From Mycetocola manganoxydans (lineage in GTDB: Bacteria; Actinomycetota; Actinomycetes; Actinomycetales; Microbacteriaceae), in assembly GCF_003667545.1 (NCBI RefSeq), contig NZ_RCUV01000012.1:62001-126000 (forward strand): a DNA stretch of 64,000 nt, read 5' to 3'. The translations under genes and the position numbers were made by a program. The notes below the pieces were generated by a model. It did no database searches and had not been told where the DNA came from. It saw nothing but the letters and a program-made list of their open reading frames with translations. Numbering within the stretch: position 1 is the first letter of the stretch; each line of letters begins with the position of its first letter. Positions 26,921-35,359 of this stretch are shown here, one piece after another.

Positions 26921-27289
26921 ATGAAAGTGACCGTCACCCGAAGCGGCGGGTTCGCCGGGATTACCCGCAGCTGGCATGTCTTCGTCGAGCGTGAACCCGA
27001 CGAAGAGTCGTGGGTGGTCCTGCTCCGCAAGCTGCCCTGGGACGAGGTGACCCGGGAGCCGAGCCAACCGGATCGTTACCTCTACCGGATCAATTGCGAA
27101 CCGCGCGCACGCACGGACCGGCCCGACAGTCGCGACGCACCCGAGCGGATCCTCCCCGAACCGCGGGAAGCCGTCATTCCCGAGCAGCGCCTCACCGGAC
27201 CGTGGCGCGAACTCGTCGACCGGGTCCGCGAGCGTGATGAGGAAAAACGGGAACTGCGCCCGGCCGCCGCGCCCGACGACAACACCTGA
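26921..27289 (+). CDS. Emfourin-like inhibitor of the neighbouring M4 protease
   Basis: 122 residues. The opening MKVTVTRSGGFAGITRSW matches emfourin proteins, small cytoplasmic inhibitors encoded next to protealysin-like proteases. A middle region RYLYRINCEPRARTDRP and an acidic/basic C-terminal tail (RERDEEKRELRP) follow; the tail is longer than in typical emfourins. It probably keeps the intracellular protease inactive. TACGAT lies 7 bp before the ATG, suggesting its own leaderless promoter in addition to read-through. Confidence 0.82.
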   Translation: MKVTVTRSGGFAGITRSWHVFVEREPDEESWVVLLRKLPWDEVTREPSQPDRYLYRINCEPRARTDRPDSRDAPERILPEPREAVIPEQRLTGPWRELVDRVRERDEEKRELRPAAAPDDNT

Positions 27290-27307
27290 GGATCGCGCCG
27301 CCGGAGG

Positions 27308-28681
27308 TCAGACCCGGAAAACCTCGGGCGGAACGAACTCGTCGAGCGACTTGCCGCGTTTGTCGGCGAGTCGCAGCGAAGCGCCCGCCGCGATGAGGAA
27401 GAACCCGGCGAACACACTGAAGAGCAGAACGTTGCCGCCGAACCCGGTCAGCAGTGGAACGGCAAGAGGAGCGATGATCGATGCGATCCGCCCGATGCCG
27501 GCCGCCCAGCCGGCTCCGGTGCCGCGGAGTTCGGTCGGGTACAGCTCAGGAGTCACCGCGTAGAGCGCGCCCCATGCCCCGAGGTTGAAGAAGGACAGCA
27601 GCATCCCTGCGCCGATGACCTGCCACTCGGCCCCGGCGAGCCCGAACAGCACCGCTGAGACGGCCGAGCCGGTGAGGAAGACGGCCAGGGTCTTGTTCCT
27701 CCCCCACTTCTCAACGAGCCATGCCGCCACGAGGTACCCGGGCAACTGCGCGAGAGTGATGATGAGCGTGTATCCGAAGGATCGGACGAGCGAGAACCCG
27801 GATGCCACGAGGATCGTCGGCAGCCAGACGAACGCGCCGTAGTAGGAGAAGTTCACGCAGAACCAGACCAGCCAGAGGGCGGCGGTCTGCACCCGGTGAG
27901 GTCGCGCCCAGAGCGCGGCGACCTGGCGTCGTGCCGTCAGTCGTGGCTTCGCAGGCACATCGACGGTCTCGGCCGGTTGCGCTGGGGGCACGACCCCCGC
28001 GGAGCGCTCGAACCGCTGAACCGTCGACTCGGCCTCGGCGATGCGTCCCCTCGATTCGAGGAAGCGGACGGACTCGGGCAGACCGAACCGGACGACGGCC
28101 GCGTACAGCGCCGGAATGGCACCGATGGCGAGCGCCCAGCGCCAGCCTTCGGAACTCGCGGGTACGACGACGAAACCGATGATGGCCGCGAGCGTCCATC
28201 CGACCGCCCAGAATGCTTCGAGCAGCACGATGATGCGGCCGCGGATTCGGGGAGGAGCGAACTCGGAGACGAGTGTCGATGCGACGGGAAGCTCGGCGCC
28301 GAGTCCGAGGCCGACAACGAAGCGGAGCGCGATCAGCACGCCGACGGACCAGGAGAGCGCCGAGGCGCCGGTCGCGATGCCGAAGATCAGCAGCGTGATC
28401 GCGAAGACCTGGCGCCGGCCGAGCCGGTCGGCGAGGAGCCCGCCGAGGCTTGCCCCGATCGCCATGCCGATGAACCCGGACGAGGCGATCCAACTCAGTT
28501 CGGAACCGGTGAGGCTCCAGGTGACCGCGAGCTGTGCGAGCACGAAGGAGATGAGTCCGACGTCCATCGCGTCGAGGGCCCATCCCATACCGGAACCGAC
28601 GAGCAGCTTGCGATGCTCTTTCGTGAACGGCAGAGCGTCGAGCCGGGACAACCGCGAGGTCGGGCTTTCGGGTTCGGTCAT
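27308..28681 (-). CDS. MFS transporter, sugar/aromatic-acid symporter type
   Basis: 457 residues, twelve hydrophobic segments. Motif A reads GGLLADRLGRRQVFAI after helix 2, and the second half starts after a loop with PAKPRLTARRQVAALWARPH. APPRIRGRIIVLLEAFWAVG is typical of the metabolite:H+ symporter/sugar-porter branch (niacin, benzoate and related carriers). It probably imports an organic acid. No catabolic operon is attached, so substrate is unknown. A reading frame on the other strand is a shadow. Confidence 0.85.
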   Translation of the reverse strand: MTEPESPTSRLSRLDALPFTKEHRKLLVGSGMGWALDAMDVGLISFVLAQLAVTWSLTGSELSWIASSGFIGMAIGASLGGLLADRLGRRQVFAITLLIFGIATGASALSWSVGVLIALRFVVGLGLGAELPVASTLVSEFAPPRIRGRIIVLLEAFWAVGWTLAAIIGFVVVPASSEGWRWALAIGAIPALYAAVVRFGLPESVRFLESRGRIAEAESTVQRFERSAGVVPPAQPAETVDVPAKPRLTARRQVAALWARPHRVQTAALWLVWFCVNFSYYGAFVWLPTILVASGFSLVRSFGYTLIITLAQLPGYLVAAWLVEKWGRNKTLAVFLTGSAVSAVLFGLAGAEWQVIGAGMLLSFFNLGAWGALYAVTPELYPTELRGTGAGWAAGIGRIASIIAPLAVPLLTGFGGNVLLFSVFAGFFLIAAGASLRLADKRGKSLDEFVPPEVFRV

Positions 28682-28716
28682 CTCATTATTCTGCCCCGTG
28701 TCCGGCCCGCTGGCGG

Positions 28717-29766
28717 TCAGGCAGCCGGGACGAGCGCCAACTGCTCCGCGAGAAGACGCAGCGTGCTGGCCCTCCCCGGGGTACGGTTGGCCGGATCCGC
28801 GTCGTGCGCAGATGCGCCTGGGGACACCATGACCTCGTCGACGTCGAACCTCTTCGCGAGCTCACGCACCCGTCGCGCAGCGGCCTCCGGTTCGTCGATG
28901 ATCCAGCTGCTGAGAGATGCGGCGATGAACTCGTCCTGCAGCGGCGTCATCGTGGTCGCTTTCGCTTCCTCCACCGTGGCGAGCCGGCCGAGCTGCTCGT
29001 TGGTACGCAAACGAGCCATCATCTGCAGGTTCGGGAGAGCCAGATCGTACGCTTCGGCTGCTGTCGGCGCGGCCACGACGTTCGCGGTCACGAACGTGCG
29101 TGGGGCGTCGAGCACGGGTGACGGCTGGAACTGTGAGCGGTAGATCTCGAGCGCCCGTTCCGCGCCGGCACCGGCGAAGTGGTGAGCGAACACGTAGGGA
29201 AGCCCGAGCGATGCGGCGAGGGTCGCCGAGTAATCGCTCGAACCGAGCAGCCAGATGTTCGGGGTGCTCGTCGCGGCGGGTGTCGCGCGCAATTCGTATT
29301 CGGTTCCGCTCGTGAGCCGAACCGTCGCTCCGTCCTCACTGAGGAGAGCGGCGATGTCGCTGACGTAGTTCGGGAAGCTGTTGACGTCGCTCGTTGCTCC
29401 CGATCGGTTGAGTACGGCGGTGACGACGGGGTCACTTCCGGGGGCACGCCCGAGACCGAGATCGATCCGTCCCGGTGCGGCTGCCTCGAGGAGCGCGAAC
29501 TGCTCAGCGACCACGAGCGGCGCGTGGTTCGGGAGCATGACGCCTCCAGATCCCACCCGGATCCGCTTCGTGTGGGCGGCCAGAATACCGATGATCACGG
29601 CCGGGTTGGTCGACGCCACCGACGGCATGTTGTGGTGTTCGGCCACCCAGTACCGCTCGAAGCCGAGCTCATCGGCGACCTGAGCGAGGTCGATGGCTGC
29701 GGCGAGCGCCTCAGCGGAGGATTGCCGCGAACGGACGGGGACGAGATCAAGAACAGAGAGTTTCAC
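28717..29766 (-). CDS. LLM-class flavin-dependent oxidoreductase (MsnO8-like)
   Basis: 349 residues. The N-terminal VKLSVLDLVPVRSRQSSAEA and RYWVAEHHNMPSVASTNPAV are diagnostic for the MsnO8/YhbW-like LLM group, and RIDLGLGRAPGSDP is the phosphate-binding block. The GTG at 29766 is preferred because AAAGG lies 8 bases upstream; GTG two codons earlier is only 2 bases from it. It is not in an operon. It is the third LLM enzyme in 13 kb. Role unknown. Confidence 0.88.
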   Translation of the reverse strand: MKLSVLDLVPVRSRQSSAEALAAAIDLAQVADELGFERYWVAEHHNMPSVASTNPAVIIGILAAHTKRIRVGSGGVMLPNHAPLVVAEQFALLEAAAPGRIDLGLGRAPGSDPVVTAVLNRSGATSDVNSFPNYVSDIAALLSEDGATVRLTSGTEYELRATPAATSTPNIWLLGSSDYSATLAASLGLPYVFAHHFAGAGAERALEIYRSQFQPSPVLDAPRTFVTANVVAAPTAAEAYDLALPNLQMMARLRTNEQLGRLATVEEAKATTMTPLQDEFIAASLSSWIIDEPEAAARRVRELAKRFDVDEVMVSPGASAHDADPANRTPGRASTLRLLAEQLALVPAA

Positions 29767-29861
29767 ACACACAACCTTTCGGTAGGTCCAAGTCCGGACG
29801 CCTGCTCTTCATTCCCGGGACGGATGCTTTCGCTCGCGAGCGGTTACGGCATCCGGCTTTC

Positions 29862-30341
29862 TCAGGCGAGCAACTGCTGCCAGCCGGTGCCGGCCGCGTG
29901 TTCGAAGACGAGGTTCGTTTCGGTATGTGCGACGGCCGGATGCCCGGTCAGGTACTGGACCACGAACTCACGCAGGTCAGCGGTGCTTCGTGCGGCGACG
30001 TGCATCAGGTAGTCGTCGCGGCCTCCCATGTGGAACATGGAGAGTACCCCGGGCCAGGTCGGAGCCTCCCGCCGGAACTTCTGGATGTCCGCACGGTTGT
30101 GCTGGGCAAGCTGAACGGCGATGAGTGCCTGCAGCGGAGCGCCGAGCACGGCGAGGTCGATGTCTGCGTGGTACCCCGTGATGTGGCCGGACTGGTGCAG
30201 CCGACGCAACCGGAGCGATACGGTCGATTCCGCGAGCCCGAGGTCGGTGGCCAGTTGCGAACCCGATGCTCTCGCGTTCGTGGACAGGGCACGCAGGAGA
30301 GCGCGGTCGGTGCTGTCGAGTTGTGCCTTCTTCGGTTCCAT
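29862..30341 (-). CDS. Lrp/AsnC-family transcriptional regulator
   Basis: 159 residues: helix-turn-helix LDSTDRALLRALSTNARASG and LATDLGLAESTVSLRLRRL, then an RAM domain with VLSMFHMGGRDDYLMHVAA. It is divergent from the trans-sulfuration enzyme gene at 30449 with 107 bp between, so it most likely controls that gene in response to an amino acid such as methionine. The spacer holds no perfect palindrome I can point to. Confidence 0.9.
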   Translation of the reverse strand: MEPKKAQLDSTDRALLRALSTNARASGSQLATDLGLAESTVSLRLRRLHQSGHITGYHADIDLAVLGAPLQALIAVQLAQHNRADIQKFRREAPTWPGVLSMFHMGGRDDYLMHVAARSTADLREFVVQYLTGHPAVAHTETNLVFEHAAGTGWQQLLA

Positions 30342-30448
30342 GACTGCTTCCCATCGGAGCTATGCATCATCTGCGGCAGAAGCGCCGTCTTATCAGAGTA
30401 CCTTGCAGACCACTTGCGTGGGATCGAAGATGGTGCTGAAATTCGGGC

Positions 30449-31672
30449 ATGCTCAGCGACGATGCACGATTCGAGACCCTCGCGGTCCACGGCGGAATGG
30501 ACGGACTGCGCGACGCGGGATCGCACGTTCCTCCCATCGATTTTTCCACCACCAATCCCCTCATGGGAATCCTGAGCGGCGGTGATTCCTACGAGAACCT
30601 GGCGACGGGGCATCCACTCGAACCGGGCGCGTCCGCCGTGTACCAGCGGCTGTGGCAGCCGGGAGTGGCTCGCTTCGAGGAGTCGCTCGCCGCGCTCGAG
30701 GGCGCCGAGGGTGCTGTCGCGTTCAGCACGGGGATGGCTGCGCTCTCCGCTGTCCTGCTCGCCTGTGTTCGGCGAGGCACCGGTCACATCGTCGCTTCGC
30801 GCCCGCTGTACGGAGGAACCGACCACGTTCTCGAATCAGGGCTGCTCGGGACCACGGTCACCTGGTGCGATCCTGACGAGATCGCGGCGGCCATCCGTCC
30901 GGACACCGGCCTCGTCCTGGTCGAGACGCCGGCGAACCCGACCCTCGAATTGCTCGATATTGCGGATGTCGTCGCCCAGGCCGGAAGTGTTCCCGTCATG
31001 GTCGACAACACCTTCGCCTCCCCCGTTCTGCAGCAGCCGATCCGGCACGGGGCCACGCTCGTGCTGCACAGCGCCACGAAGTTCCTCGGCGGGCACGGTG
31101 ACGTCATGGGCGGTGTGGTCGCCGGGCCGGAGTCGTGGCTGGAGTCCCTGCGCCAGGTCCGCGCGTTGACCGGTGGGGTGCTTCATCCGATGGCTGCTTA
31201 CCTGCTTCACCGCGGCTTGCGGACCCTCGCCGTTCGAGTGCGCGCCCAGCAGGAGACGGCGGCACTTCTCGCGATCCGTCTCGGCGAGCATCCTGCGGTT
31301 GTGCGGGTGCTCTATCCCGGCCTACCCGGCAACGACCCGGGCGCCCTCATCGGACGCCAGCTCGCCGGCCCCGGCTCGATTCTCGCGCTCGATCTCGGCA
31401 CGTTCGCCGCCGCTCGCGCGTTCACGGAAAACTGCGTCCTCATCACACACGCCGTGTCGCTCGGAGGGGTCGACTCACTCGTCCAGCACCCCGCATCGCT
31501 CACGCACCGACCCGTTGCCGAGGAGGCTCGACCGGGAGCAGGCATCGTCCGGCTCTCGATCGGGCTCGAGCACGTGGAAGACCTCGCGACCGACCTGCTG
31601 CGTGCGCTGGACGCGCTGCCCGCCGACGGCATCCGCCCGGGAATGCTGACAAACCCGGTGGCGTCCCAATAG
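30449..31672 (+). CDS. Trans-sulfuration PLP-dependent enzyme (cystathionine gamma-synthase/methionine gamma-lyase family)
   Basis: 407 residues. The PLP lysine is in LVLHSATKFLGGHGDVMGGV; ETPANPTLELLDI and VDNTFASPVLQQPI are the usual substrate and cofactor segments; the C-terminus has HAVSLGGVDSLVQHPASLTH. Members make cystathionine or cleave cystathionine, methionine or homocysteine. The divergent Lrp regulator favours a catabolic lyase, but this is inference. The stop overlaps the -10-like TAGGCT of the next gene. Confidence 0.9.
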   Translation: MLSDDARFETLAVHGGMDGLRDAGSHVPPIDFSTTNPLMGILSGGDSYENLATGHPLEPGASAVYQRLWQPGVARFEESLAALEGAEGAVAFSTGMAALSAVLLACVRRGTGHIVASRPLYGGTDHVLESGLLGTTVTWCDPDEIAAAIRPDTGLVLVETPANPTLELLDIADVVAQAGSVPVMVDNTFASPVLQQPIRHGATLVLHSATKFLGGHGDVMGGVVAGPESWLESLRQVRALTGGVLHPMAAYLLHRGLRTLAVRVRAQQETAALLAIRLGEHPAVVRVLYPGLPGNDPGALIGRQLAGPGSILALDLGTFAAARAFTENCVLITHAVSLGGVDSLVQHPASLTHRPVAEEARPGAGIVRLSIGLEHVEDLATDLLRALDALPADGIRPGMLTNPVASQ

Positions 31673-31682
31673 GCTCAGCCGC

Positions 31683-32078
31683 ATGTCCATCCTGATCACG
31701 ATCGCAGCAACACTGTCGGCCGCAATCCACGTGCTGATCTTCTACTGGGAATCGGTGGCATGGACCCGGCCGGCGGTATGGAAACGATTCGGGATCGCGA
31801 GTGCCGAAGACGCACAGACGACGCGGGCGTTCGCGTACAACCAGGGCTTCTACAACCTGTTCCTCGCCGTCGGTGCGCTTGTCGGGTCAGTACTCTACGG
31901 TCTGGGGGCGACCGACGCCGGTTTCGCCCTCGGGCTGTTCTCGGTGTCGTGCATGCTCGCTGCTGCGATCGTTCTGGTCACGAGCGGTCGCGGGCGGCTT
32001 ACCGCCGCGTCGGTTCAGGGAGTGTTCCCCCTCATCACCGTCGTGCTGTACATCGTGAGCTGGACGACCGAGCACTGA
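31683..32078 (+). CDS. DUF1304-family membrane protein
   Basis: 131 residues with four transmembrane helices. HVLIFYWESVAWTRPAVWKR and AYNQGFYNLFLAVGALVG are the conserved DUF1304 blocks. The family is of unknown function and usually stands alone. TAGGCT overlaps the preceding stop codon and ends 7 bp before the ATG, so a leaderless transcript is likely. The stop is 2 bp from the convergent apt stop. Confidence 0.88.
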   Translation: MSILITIAATLSAAIHVLIFYWESVAWTRPAVWKRFGIASAEDAQTTRAFAYNQGFYNLFLAVGALVGSVLYGLGATDAGFALGLFSVSCMLAAAIVLVTSGRGRLTAASVQGVFPLITVVLYIVSWTTEH

Positions 32079-32080
32079 AC

Positions 32081-32608
32081 TCAGGCCGGTTCAGCGACGA
32101 TCGCGTAGACGTCGTAGCCGGCGAGCTTGTCGCGGGCGCCGAGCCCTTCCAGTTCGAGCACGAGCCCCATGCCGGCCACTGAATAGCCGGCGCGTTCGAT
32201 CAGCCGTGCGGCTGCCGAACAGCTGCCGCCGGTGGCGAGGACGTCGTCGAGCACGAGGACGCGCGAACCAGCTGCGAGCTGGCCCGGCTTGATCTCGAGC
32301 GTCGCGGAGCCGTACTCGAGCGCATAGTCCTCGCTGAGGACGTCACCCGGGAGTTTGCCTCCCTTGCGCACCGCAACGAGAGGCTTGTGGGCGGCGTAGG
32401 CAAGCGCGGCGGCGAGGAGGAAGCCACGGGCTTCAACGCCCGCCACCGCGTCGAAACGACCGGAGAATCGAGCCGCGAGGTCATCGATGACGGCTGCGAA
32501 AGCATCCGCATCGGCGAAGACGGGCGTCAGATCACGAAACACGATCCCGGGCTTCGGAAAGTCCGGGATCGTGTCGCTTCGTTCGAGAACGAGTTCAGAG
32601 ACGTTCAA
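32081..32608 (-). CDS. apt: Adenine phosphoribosyltransferase
   Basis: 175 residues, the family length. DFPKPGIVFRDLTPVFADAD is the N-terminal block and VLVLDDVLATGGSCSAAARL the PRPP-binding loop. It converts adenine and PRPP to AMP (purine salvage). The start is TTG, 3 bp after the upstream FKBP stop and in the same frame (TAA-CGC-TTG); no other start is possible without crossing that stop. Translation is probably coupled to the FKBP gene. Confidence 0.92.
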   Translation of the reverse strand: MNVSELVLERSDTIPDFPKPGIVFRDLTPVFADADAFAAVIDDLAARFSGRFDAVAGVEARGFLLAAALAYAAHKPLVAVRKGGKLPGDVLSEDYALEYGSATLEIKPGQLAAGSRVLVLDDVLATGGSCSAAARLIERAGYSVAGMGLVLELEGLGARDKLAGYDVYAIVAEPA

Positions 32609-32611
32609 GCG

Positions 32612-32986
32612 TTACTTCACACCGAGAAGGTCGATGACGAAAATGAGCGTCTGACCCGAGAGCGGGTGGTTGCCGCCCGCTGCACCGTAGGCGAGGCTCG
32701 GCGGAACGGTGAGCTTGCGGCGACCGCCGACCTTCATGCCGGGGATGCCTTCCTGCCAGCCCGCAATGAGGTTACGGAGCGGGAAGTTGATCGATTCGCC
32801 GCGGCTCCAGGAGGAGTCAAACTCGTCGCCGGTGTCGTAGGAGACGCCGAGGTAGTGCACGTTGACGGTGGAGGAGGCCTGTGCCTCGTCGCCCTCGCCG
32901 ATGATGAGGTCGACAACCTCGAGTTCGGTGGGGGCTGGGCCCTCTGGGGCGTCGATTTCGGGCTTGGTGTTCTGCGATTCGGTCAT
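32612..32986 (-). CDS. FKBP-type peptidyl-prolyl cis-trans isomerase
   Basis: 124 residues, single FKBP domain without signal peptide, so cytoplasmic. Key segments: VNVHYLGVSYDTGDEFDSSW, FPLRNLIAGWQEGIPGMKVG and LTVPPSLAYGAAGGNHPLSG, with most residues of the rapamycin-binding pocket. The ATG at 32986 starts a short acidic stretch before the domain. apt follows after 3 bases in frame. A fold-assisting role is likely. Confidence 0.92.
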   Translation of the reverse strand: MTESQNTKPEIDAPEGPAPTELEVVDLIIGEGDEAQASSTVNVHYLGVSYDTGDEFDSSWSRGESINFPLRNLIAGWQEGIPGMKVGGRRKLTVPPSLAYGAAGGNHPLSGQTLIFVIDLLGVK

Positions 32987-33139
32987 GGGACCATCAAACC
33001 CCCTCGTCGCCCACGCGTCAAAGCGAGCGCGCCAATAGTCCCCGATCGAGCTGAGTTGGTTTCCGGGTCCTCCCGGCGCGGTTCTGAGCGGAAAAAATCC
33101 TTGCACTCGCGGCCAAGTCGGTGCATGCTGAGAACAGAA

Positions 33140-33210
33140 CAACTCATCGCCCCGTCGACCTGCAGGCAGTGCCGCGGCACAGGGCGATGAGTTGGTTAAC
33201 GGGGCTTTTT
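33140..33210. ncRNA. Structured element with two mutually exclusive stems (candidate small RNA or terminator)
   Basis: CAACTCATCGCCC (33140-33152) pairs perfectly with 33182-33194 (13 bp). Alternatively GCCCCGT (33149-33155) pairs with ACGGGGC (33199-33205), directly followed by TTTTT on the plus strand. Both use the same C-run, so they exclude each other. The interior holds the palindromes CCTGCAGG and GTGCCGCGGCAC. A plus-strand TTGCAC is followed 17 bp later by CATGCT, so a promoter is possible. The element lies between FKBP (start 32986, minus) and the PrsW stop (33219, minus); the remaining bases show nothing else. Confidence 0.4.
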
Positions 33211-33218
33211 CTCAAGCG

Positions 33219-34394
33219 TCACGGCGCAAGCAACCGACGCCGTGCCTCCGTCACCGCAGCCAGAAGTTCGGCCTCAGACGTTCGGTGAACCAGCTCGTTC
33301 CGACCCGTGATCATCCGCTGGCGCGTCATGGCAAGCCGCGTGGCATCCCGGGTGAAGACCGCCATCGCCTGGCCACGGTTGCCGGGGAGACTCCGTGCCC
33401 ACGCCTTCGCCTGCCGCCTGCCGGGCCAGGTCGAAAGCATGTCGACTTCTGCCGGAGTGAACCAGCCGGCAGCCGCATACTCCCCCAGCCTCGCGCGGGT
33501 CAGGCGGATCTCGTGGCGCCTCACCAACACGGTGATGGTGATCAGGGCGATGGAGATCGGCACCTGCACGATGACGAAGTAAGCCGCGTACGACTCGAAG
33601 GAGTTCACGAGGTAGGTGGCCCCGTTCCAGAGCGCGTGCAGGAAGATCGCCCCGACGAGTCCGACGAGCGCGTAACCGATTGCCCCGAAGCCGAGATGCC
33701 TCCGCGCCGCGAGGCCAAGCGCGATCCCGGTCAGGACGGTGAAGGTGGCGTGAGCGAACGGCGACATGATCGCCCGCATGAAGAAGGTGAGGCCCAGCTC
33801 TGCCGGGCCGCCCTCGGTGAGGGCGAGGCCGAAGTACTGGATGTTCTCGGTGAATGCGAAACCCGCAGCGATGACGATGGCGTAGACCAGCCCGTCGACC
33901 ACGCCATCGAAGTGTCTGCGAGCCGCGAAGTACAGAATGACGAGCCCGAGGCCCTTCGCGATCTCCTCGACGATCGGCGCCTGGAGCGTCGCACTCAGGA
34001 CGGCTTCGGTGGGCTGACCCGTTGTGAGGAGCGCGGCGATCTGGACTCCCAGGTCCACGAGCAGGGCGATCGCCACGGATGCCGCCGCGCCCCACAGGAA
34101 CGCGAACACGAGGGCAAGCCTGGGCTCCGGTTCCCAGCGGTCGATCCACGCCACGGCGGCGAGAACGACGGCGAGCGGGATGAGGGCGGCCACGAAACCG
34201 ATGATGACGGCGCCGGGCCCGAGAAACACCGTGAGGTATCCGAAAACAACGAGCAGAACGACCGCGAGGATCGCCACACCGAGAATGCCGAGGAGCGCAC
34301 CGGTCGGTCGCGGGGGCACAGGACTGCTCCAGACCGGATGCGCCGGCTCGGGGGCTCTGGCTGGCCGGGAAAGAGGAGGAGGCGAGTACGACAT
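33219..34394 (-). CDS. PrsW-family intramembrane metalloprotease
   Basis: 391 residues with about eight transmembrane helices. The PrsW motifs are QAPIVEEIAKGLGL (EExxK), FAFTENIQYF and FLHALWNGATY. PrsW cleaves anti-sigma factors in Bacillus; here no anti-sigma gene is adjacent. The Pro-rich N-terminus and the 80-residue cytoplasmic tail (ARLGEYAAAGWFTPAEVDML) are common in actinobacterial members. TACCCT ends 6 bp before the ATG, so the transcript is probably leaderless. Confidence 0.88.
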   Translation of the reverse strand: MSYSPPPLSRPARAPEPAHPVWSSPVPPRPTGALLGILGVAILAVVLLVVFGYLTVFLGPGAVIIGFVAALIPLAVVLAAVAWIDRWEPEPRLALVFAFLWGAAASVAIALLVDLGVQIAALLTTGQPTEAVLSATLQAPIVEEIAKGLGLVILYFAARRHFDGVVDGLVYAIVIAAGFAFTENIQYFGLALTEGGPAELGLTFFMRAIMSPFAHATFTVLTGIALGLAARRHLGFGAIGYALVGLVGAIFLHALWNGATYLVNSFESYAAYFVIVQVPISIALITITVLVRRHEIRLTRARLGEYAAAGWFTPAEVDMLSTWPGRRQAKAWARSLPGNRGQAMAVFTRDATRLAMTRQRMITGRNELVHRTSEAELLAAVTEARRRLLAP

Positions 34395-34469
34395 TGGAAC
34401 AGGGTAATGGCTGGCCCGCTGCCCGCGGGAGCCGCCGGCCGGCATCCGTGGGTCCGATAGCCTAGACGG

Positions 34470-35354
34470 GTGAGATTCTCGCATTTCGTCGATGAGACGA
34501 ACACCCACTCCCCCATCCGGCTCGCGATGGTCCACGGCGACGGCGCCCTGTTCCTCGACGAGATCCTCGACGACGCTCCCGCCTCGCTGCAGCAGTTGAT
34601 CGAGCGCGGCGACGACGAGCTGCAGCGCGTGCGCAACCACGCCGAGCTCGTAATCGGCCAGGGTGTTGAGCTCACGCCCGTCGCCGATCTTCGCCACGCT
34701 TCGGCCGTGCTCAACAACACGCCGCAGGTCATCGCGATCGGGCTCAACTACTCGGCGCACTCCAGCGAACTCAACCTCAAGGCCGACAAGGCGCCGACCG
34801 TCTTCTCGCTCTGGCCCAATTCCCTCACCGGTCACGACGGCACGACATCGTGGCCGCGATCGCTCAGCGAATCGATCGACTACGAAGCAGAACTCGGGGT
34901 CATCATCGGCAAGCCCGCCAAGGACGTGTCAGAGGCGGATGCCCTCGACTACGTTTTCGGGTACACGGTCGTCAACGACATCACCGCCCGCGACATCCAG
35001 TATTCGGAGGCGCAGTGGTCGAGGTGCAAGTCGTTCGACGGCTTCACCCCGACCGGACCGGTCGTCGTCACGCGGGATGAAGTGCCGGACCCTCAGAACC
35101 TGCACATCTCGACGGTGCTCGACGGTCACCTCATGCAGGACTCGTCGACCGCGCTGATGATCCGCTCGGTGGCGACGCTCGTGTCGTACCTGTCCCGTTC
35201 GGCGACCCTGCTGCCCGGTACTCTCATCTCGACCGGGAGCCCCGGCGGCGCCGGGTACTCCCGTGATCCGCAAGTGTTCCTCCGCGACCGGTCGACGGTC
35301 ACGGTGTCGGTGGAAGGCCTCGGCCGCCTCACCACCCACTGCCGGATGACCTGA
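34470..35354 (+). CDS. Fumarylacetoacetate hydrolase-family protein
   Basis: 294 residues. The metal-binding core shows DYEAELGVIIGKPAKDVSEA, GYTVVNDITARDIQYSEAQW and KSFDGFTPTGP, with Glu/Glu/Asp ligands. Family members hydrolyse or decarboxylate C-C bonds of 2-oxo or dicarbonyl acids, often in aromatic catabolism, but no such cluster is adjacent. The start is GTG; TAGCCT lies exactly 6 bp upstream, so the transcript is probably leaderless. The gene is divergent from PrsW and convergent with aspA. Confidence 0.88.
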   Translation: MRFSHFVDETNTHSPIRLAMVHGDGALFLDEILDDAPASLQQLIERGDDELQRVRNHAELVIGQGVELTPVADLRHASAVLNNTPQVIAIGLNYSAHSSELNLKADKAPTVFSLWPNSLTGHDGTTSWPRSLSESIDYEAELGVIIGKPAKDVSEADALDYVFGYTVVNDITARDIQYSEAQWSRCKSFDGFTPTGPVVVTRDEVPDPQNLHISTVLDGHLMQDSSTALMIRSVATLVSYLSRSATLLPGTLISTGSPGGAGYSRDPQVFLRDRSTVTVSVEGLGRLTTHCRMT

Positions 35355-35359
35355 GCCCC

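Noticed and set aside
33192-34460. Plus-strand frame of about 422 codons opposite PrsW
   Set aside because: Charged low-complexity shadow of a membrane protein gene.
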